Source: Synergistaceae bacterium (lineage in GTDB: Bacteria; Synergistota; Synergistia; Synergistales; Synergistaceae). Taken from it: DNA of 15,763 nucleotides. The stretch is from the NCBI GenBank assembly GCA_031274465.1, contig JAISQC010000073.1, positions 1 through 15,763 of the forward strand, in the 5' to 3' direction. The position numbers and the translations under genes are program-made. Numbering within the stretch: the first letter of the stretch is position 1; each line of letters opens with the position of its first letter. This document shows, one piece after another, positions 1 to 6,841 of the stretch. The notes under the pieces are model-generated. The model saw only the letters and a program-made list of their open reading frames with translations, ran no database searches and was not told where the DNA came from.

Positions 1-55
1 CACGGTTACTGTATTCTCTGTCATTCTAGCCGGTGTCGTAGCTGGAATGCTATAA
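1..55 (+). CDS. C-terminal end of a probable membrane protein (partial)
   Basis: A frame open from the left edge ends in TAA at 53-55 and encodes TVTVFSVILAGVVAGML. The tail is strongly hydrophobic and ends directly at the stop, as in the last transmembrane helix of many transporters. The gene starts outside the window, so neither family nor function can be named. With only 17 codons visible, a chance open frame cannot be excluded. Confidence 0.35.
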   Translation, partial: TVTVFSVILAGVVAGML

Positions 56-199
56 ATGAGGATTTTAGAATCTCCTTGCTTTTGTAAGGGGATTCTGTCA
101 ATATATTGTTCAAAATGGCCAAAATATCTTCTTGCGATTTACGTGGCAAAGCCCATGTTCCGAATTATACGTAAACTTGGCGAAGAAAGTGAGAATAGC

Positions 200-565
200 A
201 TGGCAACTTACGTGAAAATGGAACGAGAAATGCCACAAAGCCAGAGAGATGAAAGAGAAATTAAAGTTGGCTGGAGTTGGACGCTGTTCTTTTTTGGCAA
301 CTTCTTTGGAATACCGTGGTTCATGCGAGGCTTGCCTAAATATGGTCTGATTGGCTTATTGATGGGAATAATGGGAACAGCCAATTCTCGGGGATGGGTT
401 GTGGATGTTGTGGCAAGCGTTATGGCTCGGATCGTTCGGGAAACGCTGAATAAAGGTTCTTTTCGGCGCAATGGAGTAGATTCGTTCTCCGTCGAAACGG
501 TTGTCGTGAAAATGGCCGCAGGCGTAGCAGAGCTACGTCGAGGACCATTTTTATGGCAAACGTGA
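200..565 (+). CDS. Small DUF2628-like membrane protein, C-terminal half possibly frame-disrupted
   Basis: The chosen start is ATG 200; the frame is open further upstream to 56, but that part has no protein-like features. After a charged N-terminus, residues about 25-45 (VGWSWTLFFFGNFFGIPWF) and the following hydrophobic stretch (YGLIGLLMGIMG) resemble small DUF2628-type membrane proteins of unknown function. Beyond about position 380 this frame becomes atypical. The next frame over, 383-450, reads GDGLWMLWQALWLGSFG, which looks like the expected second membrane segment. This suggests two compensating frameshifts, real decay or assembly errors. The ribosome site is weak (GAAGAAAGTGAG). Family placement is from pattern only and no function is assigned. 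Confidence 0.45.
   Translation: MATYVKMEREMPQSQRDEREIKVGWSWTLFFFGNFFGIPWFMRGLPKYGLIGLLMGIMGTANSRGWVVDVVASVMARIVRETLNKGSFRRNGVDSFSVETVVVKMAAGVAELRRGPFLWQT
523..537. repeat. Short inverted repeat near the end of the small membrane ORF
   Basis: CGTAGC (523-528) and GCTACG (532-537) form a perfect 6-bp inverted repeat around AGA, extendable by a G.T and a G-C pair. A T5 run lies about ten bases beyond the right arm on the plus strand. That spacing is too long for a typical intrinsic terminator, so any terminator role is doubtful. No other structure was seen in 566-620, the gap before the asd stop codon. Confidence 0.3.
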
Positions 566-620
566 AGAGGGAGGACGAATATGCCCATTGCAGCCAAAAG
601 GTTATTTATTCAGCGTTTCC

Positions 621-1610
621 TTAGAGTAATTCCGCGATCTGGACCGCGTTTAAGGCCGCGCCCTTTCTCAGGTTGTCCGACACCACCCACATTGCGAGCG
701 CGTTTTCCATGCCGGTGTCCCGGCGAATCCTTCCGACGAAAACCGGGTCTTTGCCCTCGCAGTATCGCGGCCTCGGGTACACCGAATTTGCCGGGTCGTC
801 CTGCACGACCACTCCCGGGGCATCCTTCAGCAACGCCCTGGCTTCCTCCGGCGTCACCGGACTGTCGAAACGCGCTATTATCGACTCCCCGTGCCCCCTG
901 AACACCGGGGCGCGCACGGTGGTGCAGCTCACCCGTAGATCGGGCAGGTGCATTATCTTCTGCGATTCGCGCACCATCTTCCACTCCTCCTCGGTCATGC
1001 CGTCGCTGTCGAACGCCCCGATGTGCGGCAGGAGGTCGAACGCGATCGGATGGGGGTAAACCATCTGGGGGGAGGGGACGCGGCCTTCCAATATCGACCG
1101 GCTTCCCGACTCCAGAGTGAGAAGAGCCTCGCGGCCCGTCCCAGAGACCGATTGATATGTCGAAAACGCCGCGTAGTTCAGGCCGAATTTGACGTGCAGG
1201 GGGTATAGCGTGACGACAGCCTGTATCGTCGAGCAGTTCGGGTTTGCGATTATCCCCTTGTTGAGCTTGATATCGTCTGGGTTGACCTCGGGAACCACCA
1301 GCGGCACCGCTGGGTCCATGCGCCACGCGGAGCTGTTGTCTATAACAATCGCCCCTGCCGCCGCCGCTACCGGCGCCCAGCGCTTCGATATGCTTCCTCC
1401 GGCCGAAAAGAGCGCCACGTCTACGCCCTTGAAATATTCGTCGCTCACCGCGTAAACGGTGTGCTGGCTGCCGCCGAATTCCAGCGTCTTTCCCGCCGAC
1501 CGTTCGGAAGCCAGCGGAATCAGCTCATCTACGGCGAAATTTCTCTGTTCCATCACCTTGAGCATCTCGCGGCCCACCAGGCCAGTTGCTCCGAGCACTG
1601 CGACTTTCAT
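621..1610 (-). CDS. asd: Aspartate-semialdehyde dehydrogenase
   Basis: This enzyme reduces L-aspartyl phosphate to aspartate semialdehyde with NADPH, the branch step toward lysine, threonine and methionine. The start is ATG at 1608-1610, where the protein opens with the dinucleotide-binding GATGLVG at residues 7-13; open sequence before it is only the lysC end in another frame. The catalytic cysteine lies in NPNCSTIQ (Cys126) and the active-site histidine in FRGHGES (His240). The 329-aa length is normal for the family. It is the last gene of the thrC-thrB-lysC-asd operon, with one base separating it from the lysC stop, so translation is probably coupled. No convincing terminator was found downstream. 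Confidence 0.97.
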   Translation of the reverse strand: MKVAVLGATGLVGREMLKVMEQRNFAVDELIPLASERSAGKTLEFGGSQHTVYAVSDEYFKGVDVALFSAGGSISKRWAPVAAAAGAIVIDNSSAWRMDPAVPLVVPEVNPDDIKLNKGIIANPNCSTIQAVVTLYPLHVKFGLNYAAFSTYQSVSGTGREALLTLESGSRSILEGRVPSPQMVYPHPIAFDLLPHIGAFDSDGMTEEEWKMVRESQKIMHLPDLRVSCTTVRAPVFRGHGESIIARFDSPVTPEEARALLKDAPGVVVQDDPANSVYPRPRYCEGKDPVFVGRIRRDTGMENALAMWVVSDNLRKGAALNAVQIAELL

Positions 1611-1611
1611 C

Positions 1612-2838
1612 TTACACCGCCTCCTCCTCGATAAAATGTTCGTGCAGGGCGCGCACGGCGTCTTCCGCCCTCGTAGCCGCCACAACGCAGGTGACGGCAA
1701 GCGCGGTGGAAGCGATCATGTCTATGTTTATGCCCTCCTTCGCAAGCACCGTGAACATGCGCGGCGGTATGTCCGGATGGTTGGCTATGCCGGCGCCCAC
1801 TATCGACACCCTTGCGATCTCGGTGTTGAACGATACGCCCTGCGCCTCCACGTCTCTGCTGAAATTGCGGCAGACGTCGATTGCGCCGTCGAGGTTCTCC
1901 TTTCTCACGAGAAAGCCTATGTCGTTCAGCCCTCCCCTCATGTTGTTCTGAATGATCATCTCAGCCCCTATGCCGATCTCCGACAGGCTGGTGAAAAGGC
2001 GTCCGGCGATTCCAGGAACGTCGGGGACCCCCATCATCACCACTTTCGCCACTTTGTCGTCGTGGACCACTCCCTTTATTATAAGGCCTTCGCTTATCGG
2101 AATGTTCTTCACTATCCACGTCCCCTCCTCCTTGGTGAAGCTCGAAGCCACGTAAAGCGGCGCCTCGTAGCGCGCCGCAACCTCAACGCTTCGCGCTTGG
2201 AGCATCTTCGCCCCGAGCGATGAAAGCTCCATGCACTCCTGATACGAGAGGTAATCCAATTTGATCGGCGAAGGCACGACGCGCGGGTCGGCCGACATCA
2301 CGCCCGGCACGTCCTTCAATATGTGGCACTCGCCGCCGATCGCGGCCGCAAGAGCCACGGCTGAGAGGTCAGACCCGCCCCTCCCCAGGGTTATGACGTC
2401 GCCGTCGTCCGTCACGGCTTGGAAACCGGCGACCACCGCCACGAGGCCGTTTCCCATGGCTTCGGTCACAGCGGTCGGGTTCACCCTGTAGAGCCTGCCT
2501 TCGGTCGGGAATCCATTCGCGTAAAAGCCAGCCTGGGCAGCCGTGAACGATTGCGCCGGTATCCCCTCGCGTTTCAATGCCAGAGCGAGGAGCGCTATGC
2601 TCTGCTGCTCTCCGGTGGCCAGGAGCTGGTCTATCTCGCGCCCGTCGAACTCGTCGGTGACGTCGCCCGCCATCGCGAGCAGGTCGTTGGTCGTGCTGCC
2701 CATCGCCGAAACTATCGCGGCGATTTTGAACCCTCGCCCCAGGTATCCTTTTATTATTTGAGCGACCTCTCTCATCCTGTCGGCGTTAGCGACCGAGCTT
2801 CCGCCGAACTTGAGGACAGCCGTGCGGTCCGCGCTCAC
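1612..2838 (-). CDS. lysC: Aspartate kinase, monofunctional, with two ACT domains
   Basis: This enzyme phosphorylates L-aspartate with ATP, the first committed step of the aspartate amino-acid family. The start is taken as GTG 2836-2838, which overlaps the thrB stop as GTGA and places the kinase motif KFGGSS at residues 10-15. GRGGSD (152-157) is the second nucleotide/substrate motif, and SADPR (182-186) is the usual kinase-domain segment. The C-terminal part, about 265-408, carries paired ACT repeats (VPDVPGIAGRLF and a second half ending EDAVRALHEHF), which in this family bind lysine or threonine for feedback inhibition. At 408 aa it has normal length. The segment HILKDVPGVM replaces the more usual I-Y-T-D-V-D-G-V, a mild divergence. 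Confidence 0.96.
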   Translation of the reverse strand: MSADRTAVLKFGGSSVANADRMREVAQIIKGYLGRGFKIAAIVSAMGSTTNDLLAMAGDVTDEFDGREIDQLLATGEQQSIALLALALKREGIPAQSFTAAQAGFYANGFPTEGRLYRVNPTAVTEAMGNGLVAVVAGFQAVTDDGDVITLGRGGSDLSAVALAAAIGGECHILKDVPGVMSADPRVVPSPIKLDYLSYQECMELSSLGAKMLQARSVEVAARYEAPLYVASSFTKEEGTWIVKNIPISEGLIIKGVVHDDKVAKVVMMGVPDVPGIAGRLFTSLSEIGIGAEMIIQNNMRGGLNDIGFLVRKENLDGAIDVCRNFSRDVEAQGVSFNTEIARVSIVGAGIANHPDIPPRMFTVLAKEGINIDMIASTALAVTCVVAATRAEDAVRALHEHFIEEEAV

Positions 2839-3764
2839 AGCGCCACCTCGATCTTCGCGCCGTCCGCATTGCCCTCCAGCACGAAGAAGAGCGAGTCCAC
2901 GCCGTGCTCGGAGAAAGTGCGGCACATCGTCTCGGCGACTTTGCGAGGCTTTCCGCGCGACAGGGCAAGCACGCTGGGGCCGGAGCCGCTGATCGCCACG
3001 CCCAGGCATCCGGGGATGGCCCGCACCCTGTCCATGATTACGTCCCCGCCGGGAAAGAGCTTTGCGCGATACTGCTGGTGCAGCCTGTCGTCCATGCCCC
3101 AAGAGAGCATATTCCACTGGCCCGTCGCCCATGCCGCCGAGAGCAGGGCGGCCCGGCCCAGGTTGAACACGGCGTCCTGGAAATTGACCATCTCGGGGAG
3201 AGATTTTCTGGCGTCGGAGGTTTTCACCTTGACGTCCGGCACGGCCACCACCACGTACATATCGGCCGGAAGTGACGGCAGGCGGACGTAGCGCAGCTCG
3301 CTCCCATCCCAGCAGCCGACGGTCATCCCTCCGAGAAAGCACGGCGCCACGTTGTCGGGGTGTCCCTCTATCCGAGTCATGATGCGCAGGAGCTCGGCCT
3401 CAGACGCCCCCGCCCTGTGCATCCCGTTCGCTATCAGAACGCCGGAGACAACGGCAGTTGCCGAACTCCCAAGCCCTCGGCTGAGCGGTATGACGTTGTT
3501 CGAGTGCATCTCGAAACCGCAGGCGTCCTTTACGCCAAGCGCATCGCAGGCTTCGACGTAGCTTTTTATCACAAGGTTGGCGCTGACGTCGGTGAGTTCC
3601 CTAACGCCCTCGCCCGTCACCTCTGACGAAAATTCGCCGCTCGGAAGGCGTCTTTTCACCGTGATTATATTGTAAAGGGACAGAGCCATGCCGAGCGTGT
3701 CGAAACCGGCGCCCAGGTTGGCGCTCGTCGCGGGCGCCCGCACTTTTATTATGGCGTCGCTCAT
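2835..3764 (-). CDS. thrB: Homoserine kinase (GHMP kinase family)
   Basis: This enzyme phosphorylates L-homoserine to O-phospho-L-homoserine, the substrate of the adjacent threonine synthase. Its ATG (3762-3764) shares one base with the thrC stop codon (TGATG on the coding strand), which fixes the start. The GHMP phosphate loop is PLSRGLGSSATA (residues 93-104). An N-terminal PATSANLGAGFDTLG and the downstream EGHPDNVAP motif are typical of homoserine kinases. At 309 aa it matches the family. It overlaps lysC by four bases. It is probably translationally coupled on both sides, and no independent promoter is visible. Confidence 0.96.
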   Translation of the reverse strand: MSDAIIKVRAPATSANLGAGFDTLGMALSLYNIITVKRRLPSGEFSSEVTGEGVRELTDVSANLVIKSYVEACDALGVKDACGFEMHSNNVIPLSRGLGSSATAVVSGVLIANGMHRAGASEAELLRIMTRIEGHPDNVAPCFLGGMTVGCWDGSELRYVRLPSLPADMYVVVAVPDVKVKTSDARKSLPEMVNFQDAVFNLGRAALLSAAWATGQWNMLSWGMDDRLHQQYRAKLFPGGDVIMDRVRAIPGCLGVAISGSGPSVLALSRGKPRKVAETMCRTFSEHGVDSLFFVLEGNADGAKIEVAL

Positions 3765-4801
3765 CAGGCGAGCGCCTCTAGCAGCTCTTCCATTTCCGCC
3801 CCGATTCGCACCGGCTCGCCGACTTGCGAGAGGGCGGCGTCGGGGTCCTTCAGCCCGTTGCCCGTGAGGATGATCACGAATGTGGCGCCCTGCTGAAGCT
3901 TTTTCGCATGCCCCAGCTTGACCAGCCCCGCGAGGGTAGTGCAAGACGCCGGCTCGGCAAACACCCCTGATTTGCTTGCTAGCATTGCCTGCGCCGCCAG
4001 TATCTCGTCGTCGGTGACGGTCAGAAACTCGCCGCCGGACTCGGCTACGGCCGCTTTTGCCAGTTCCGCGCTCACCGGGTTTCCGATGCGTATGGCGGTC
4101 GCTATCGTCTCGGGGTTAGGGCAAGGTTTCCCCGTGGCGAGCGGCGCCGCGCCCTCGGCCTGTATGCCGATCATCCTCGGAAGCTCCGTAATTTTGCCCC
4201 ACGCTTTGAAATCCTTGTAGCCAGCCCAGTAAGCGCTGATGTTGCAAGCGTTGCCGACTGGGATCACGTGCGCGTCGGGGGCGCGCCCCAGCGACTCGCA
4301 TATCTCCCACGCGCCGGTCTTCTGCGATATCAGCCTGTATGGGTTCACCGAGTTCACCATTGCGAAGCCCTTCAGCTCCGCGCAGGTTCGCGCCATTTCG
4401 AGCGCGCGGTCGAAATTTCCGTCCACGGCTATCACCTTAGCGCCATATATCAGCGCCTGCGCCAGCTTGCCCATCGCGACATGCCCGGACGGCAGCAGGA
4501 CGTAGCAGGGTATGCCGACGTGAGCCGCGTAAGCCGCGGCAGAGGCCGAAGTGTTGCCGGTAGACGCGCAGACCAGCGCCCGCGCGCCGTCTTCGAGCGC
4601 CTTCGCCACCGCCAAGACCATTCCTCTGTCCTTGAAGGAACCGGACGGGTTGCAGCCTTCGAGCTTGCCCCACAGTTCGATCCCCAGCTCGTTGCCGATT
4701 CTGTCCAAGCGAACCAGCGGCGTGTTTCCCTCTTCGAGGTTCACGGAAGGGGTCTTTTCCGATATAGGCAGATATGTTCCATAACGCTTTAAAACTCCCA
4801 C
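3764..4801 (-). CDS. thrC: Threonine synthase (PLP-dependent)
   Basis: This enzyme converts O-phospho-L-homoserine to L-threonine and phosphate. It is a fold-type II PLP enzyme of 345 aa. The PLP lysine is Lys57 in NPSGSFKDRGM, followed by the substrate/PLP motif ASTGNTSASAA. The PLP phosphate loop reads PVGNACNISAYW (181-192), where the family usually has GNAGNIS; Cys186 thus replaces a glycine. The start is GTG 4799-4801, supported by a strong AGGAGG ribosome site eight bases upstream on the coding strand. It is first in the operon and divergent from the secreted glycosidase gene. Apart from the Gly-to-Cys change the motifs look intact. Confidence 0.96.
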   Translation of the reverse strand: MGVLKRYGTYLPISEKTPSVNLEEGNTPLVRLDRIGNELGIELWGKLEGCNPSGSFKDRGMVLAVAKALEDGARALVCASTGNTSASAAAYAAHVGIPCYVLLPSGHVAMGKLAQALIYGAKVIAVDGNFDRALEMARTCAELKGFAMVNSVNPYRLISQKTGAWEICESLGRAPDAHVIPVGNACNISAYWAGYKDFKAWGKITELPRMIGIQAEGAAPLATGKPCPNPETIATAIRIGNPVSAELAKAAVAESGGEFLTVTDDEILAAQAMLASKSGVFAEPASCTTLAGLVKLGHAKKLQQGATFVIILTGNGLKDPDAALSQVGEPVRIGAEMEELLEALA

Positions 4802-4851
4802 AAATAAGCCCTCCTGTTCGCGCCGCCGGACTGAGCCGGTAAATGTAAATG

Positions 4852-4875
4852 GCCCCCGCTCCAGCGAGAGGGGGC
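4852..4875 (-). promoter_or_regulatory. GC-rich hairpin in the thrC leader
   Basis: GCCCCC (4852-4857) pairs with GGGGGC (4870-4875). After a G/A mismatch, CTC pairs with GAG around a CAGC loop. The hairpin lies about 50 bases upstream of the thrC start, inside the presumed leader RNA. No T-run follows on either strand, so it is not an obvious terminator. A role in leader-mediated control is possible but unsupported. Confidence 0.4.
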
Positions 4876-4927
4876 GGTGCAGGAACGGCGCGGAGCTTCC
4901 CGAAGCATTATTCTAATACAATCCCCG

Positions 4928-4945
4928 CATTATACAAGTATAATG
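4928..4945. repeat. Perfect 18-bp palindrome between divergent genes, with a mirrored -10 on each strand
   Basis: CATTATAC and GTATAATG form a perfect 8-bp inverted repeat with an AA spacer. Each arm contains TATAAT on one strand: 4939-4944 on plus, 4929-4934 on minus. It can be read as a regulator operator or as back-to-back -10 elements. The minus-strand copy lies about 130 bases upstream of thrC and is the best promoter candidate for the thr operon, although no good -35 accompanies it. Confidence 0.55.
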
Positions 4946-4957
4946 ATTTTGCGCAGA
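4929..4957 (-). promoter_or_regulatory. Candidate promoter of the thrC-thrB-lysC-asd operon
   Basis: On the minus strand TATAAT (4934-4929) is a perfect -10. The hexamer 17 bp upstream is TCTGCG (4957-4952), a poor -35, so an activator or other determinant may be needed. Transcription would begin near 4922 and give a leader of about 120 bases containing the GC hairpin. Confidence 0.4.
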
Positions 4958-4969
4958 GCGTTTCGGATA

Positions 4970-4997
4970 TTTGCCCCAGAGGGCAAAAATTTTTTTT
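4970..4997 (+). terminator. Intrinsic-terminator-like hairpin with T8 tract
   Basis: TTTGCCC (4970-4976) and GGGCAAA (4981-4987) form a perfect 7-bp stem around CAGA. It is followed by AA and eight T residues (4990-4997). On the plus strand this has the form of a rho-independent terminator, yet no plus-strand gene lies upstream before asd. It may insulate the downstream gene from antisense transcription of the thr operon, or end a very short transcript started at the palindrome. Confidence 0.6.
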
Positions 4998-5005
4998 GAT
5001 ATAAT
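4997..5005 (+). promoter_or_regulatory. Extended -10 promoter for the phosphodiester glycosidase gene
   Basis: TGATATAAT is a perfect extended -10 (TGN plus TATAAT), placed directly after the T8 tract. No good -35 is present at 17 bp, consistent with an extended -10 promoter. Transcription would start near 5012, leaving a short leader before the GAGGTG ribosome site (5029-5034). Confidence 0.6.
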
Positions 5006-5038
5006 CAGGCTCGCGCAATTGACGCAGTGAGGTGCAAA

Positions 5039-6766
5039 ATGAATAACACGCAAAGGGATTTTTTTTCGAATTTGAAAAAGAGCCGCGCGAAATTTTTCCT
5101 GAGCCGTATAGCGGCGGTCATATTGCTGTCGCTGTTCCTGCCGGGCGCGTCGTGGGCGGTGACGCGGGGGGAGTTGGTTTCGAACTTGTTTCGGGAACTC
5201 GGATACGGGATATCCAATGAGATCGTTTTGCCCCCGGACGTCCCGAGCGGGCACGTCTTCTCGAAACAAATCGGTTCCGCCGTGAGATACGGCCTGCTGC
5301 CCAAAACCCCGTTCATGCCGGATTCGAGCGTTGACAGGCATGATGCGGTTAAGCTGGTTTTGTCGATGATTGGATGGGGGTTCGAGGCCTCGCTCTACGA
5401 GTCCATGGCCGCCCTCCCCGAATTCGCCGGTTCCGGGGACAGCGTGTTCTTCTTGGCTGCCGAGATGAACCCGCCCGCGCCCCCCGCGCTTTTGATCGAC
5501 GGTCAGACCCCTCTGTCGGAGTCCGGGCAGAGCTCGCTTCTGAGCTGGGCGCGCAACTGCAAGAAATCCGTGTCGTGGAACAGGGTGATCCCATACAACG
5601 GGACGGATTTCATCATATACCGCCAAGGCGTCGCCCGTCCCGGCGAGCCCAACACCCCCGGCACCGTCAACCCCGTAGGGGCGCCGGGCAACGAGCCGCT
5701 TTACGTGACTGCCATAGGCGTGCACGCGGAGGACGTGGACACGAGGCTGGCTTTTGCGGCGAGCTTGGGGCAGGAGCGAGCGGCGCTGTCGGATTTCGCG
5801 TACGCATACGATCCCATAGGGGTCATCAACGGCGGGTTTTTCGCCGGCGCGCGCCCGCTCGGGTCCATGCTGCTCGACGGATACCCGGCCGGCAAGCCGC
5901 TGGAGGGAAGATCCGCTCTGGGGTGGAACAACGGCGACGGGTCGTTTGCCTTCGGCCCCGGTTTTGCCCGAGTCGGAGTGCGGGCGCCGGGCGGCTTCGT
6001 CCAGTTCGACCGCTACAACATCCCGCCTCAGGCCAACGAAGCGTCGCTTTACAACTCCGGCGTCATGACGGCTGCGGCCGGCACCGCCCTCGACGCACTC
6101 GAACTCGTGGTAAAGGGCGGGGTTGTGGTAGAGCGCCGCGAGGGGTCGTGGGGCAACCACTTCATGCTGGACGGCTGCGCCATGATCGTTGCAAGGGGCA
6201 ACTCCCGCTCGCTGCTGGAAGGCTTCAAGCCGGGAGATCCGATAGACATAGCCTCCGACTGGGACTCGGCGGTTTTCTCCGGATGCACCGACCTCATACA
6301 GGCTGGCCCCATGCTGCTGCGCAACAATCAGTTCGTGCCCGGCAACGAGACTTTCAAAAGCGACGTGACGGACAAGCGCCACCCGCGCACCTTGGTCGGC
6401 ACGGACGGGGAGCGGCTGATATGGGCCGTCATCGATGGGCGCAGTTCGATACACAGCCTGGGGACTACGATGGACGAAACCCGCTACGTCGCGCGCGCCC
6501 TGGGCATGTCCACGGCCATCAATATGGATGGCGGGGGGTCGTCGGAGCTGATCTGGCGCGGGATAATAACCAACATGCCCTCGGACGGCAAGGAGCGGCC
6601 CCTTCCGTATGCCGTTTTGATGATGCCCAAGGGCGCCGACATGGCGCGCAAGAGATTTCCCGAAACCCCCGCCTCCTACTCCGGTTTCAGCGCCTCCTCG
6701 GAAGCCATTGCAGAAGAGAGCGCGGAGTACGCGGACACTTACGATCCGAACGGTTCGAATCCTTGA
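5039..6766 (+). CDS. Secreted phosphodiester glycosidase (NAGPA domain) with SLH-like N-terminus
   Basis: The protein has 575 aa from ATG 5039. A GTG at 5027 is in frame but overlaps the ribosome site GAGGTG. A basic start and hydrophobic run end in GASWA, giving a signal peptide cut after about residue 40. Residues about 41-125 contain SLH-like elements (TRGELVSNLFRELG; AVRYGLL ... PDSSVDRHDAVKLVLSM), suggesting envelope attachment. From about residue 220 the NAGPA domain follows, with VINGGFF (about 262), HPRTLVGTDGERLIW, INMDGGGSSEL (about 494) and a final PYAVLMMPKG. In this family the domain removes GlcNAc or other sugars from phosphodiester or glycan substrates; the bacterial substrate is often unknown. 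The PAP2 gene follows at a short distance. Confidence 0.85.
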   Translation: MNNTQRDFFSNLKKSRAKFFLSRIAAVILLSLFLPGASWAVTRGELVSNLFRELGYGISNEIVLPPDVPSGHVFSKQIGSAVRYGLLPKTPFMPDSSVDRHDAVKLVLSMIGWGFEASLYESMAALPEFAGSGDSVFFLAAEMNPPAPPALLIDGQTPLSESGQSSLLSWARNCKKSVSWNRVIPYNGTDFIIYRQGVARPGEPNTPGTVNPVGAPGNEPLYVTAIGVHAEDVDTRLAFAASLGQERAALSDFAYAYDPIGVINGGFFAGARPLGSMLLDGYPAGKPLEGRSALGWNNGDGSFAFGPGFARVGVRAPGGFVQFDRYNIPPQANEASLYNSGVMTAAAGTALDALELVVKGGVVVERREGSWGNHFMLDGCAMIVARGNSRSLLEGFKPGDPIDIASDWDSAVFSGCTDLIQAGPMLLRNNQFVPGNETFKSDVTDKRHPRTLVGTDGERLIWAVIDGRSSIHSLGTTMDETRYVARALGMSTAINMDGGGSSELIWRGIITNMPSDGKERPLPYAVLMMPKGADMARKRFPETPASYSGFSASSEAIAEESAEYADTYDPNGSNP

Positions 6767-6772
6767 CGGGGA

Positions 6773-6781
6773 TGGTATAAT
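6773..6781 (+). promoter_or_regulatory. Extended -10 promoter candidate upstream of the PAP2 gene
   Basis: TGGTATAAT fits an extended -10 and begins seven bases after the glycosidase stop codon. Transcription would start near 6788, about 54 bases before the PAP2 ATG. TTCGAA (6754-6759) lies 16 bp upstream as a weak -35. No terminator separates the two genes, so read-through is also possible. Confidence 0.45.
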
Positions 6782-6841
6782 TGGTTCAGTGGAAAGCCGG
6801 TCGCAAAACACTTTTGAAATAAATAATGGAGCACTGAAATT

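Noticed and set aside
2839..3342. Upstream extension of the lysC frame
   Set aside because: It lies wholly over thrB in another frame; the GTG overlapping the thrB stop gives a normal-length kinase.
4789..4908. 39-codon leader ORF on the minus strand as a threonine attenuator peptide
   Set aside because: It has one threonine and no isoleucine, overlaps the thrC start, and no terminator follows the hairpin.
5374..6780. Second long plus-strand frame inside the glycosidase gene
   Set aside because: Arginine-rich shadow of the NAGPA-domain frame with no recognisable motif.
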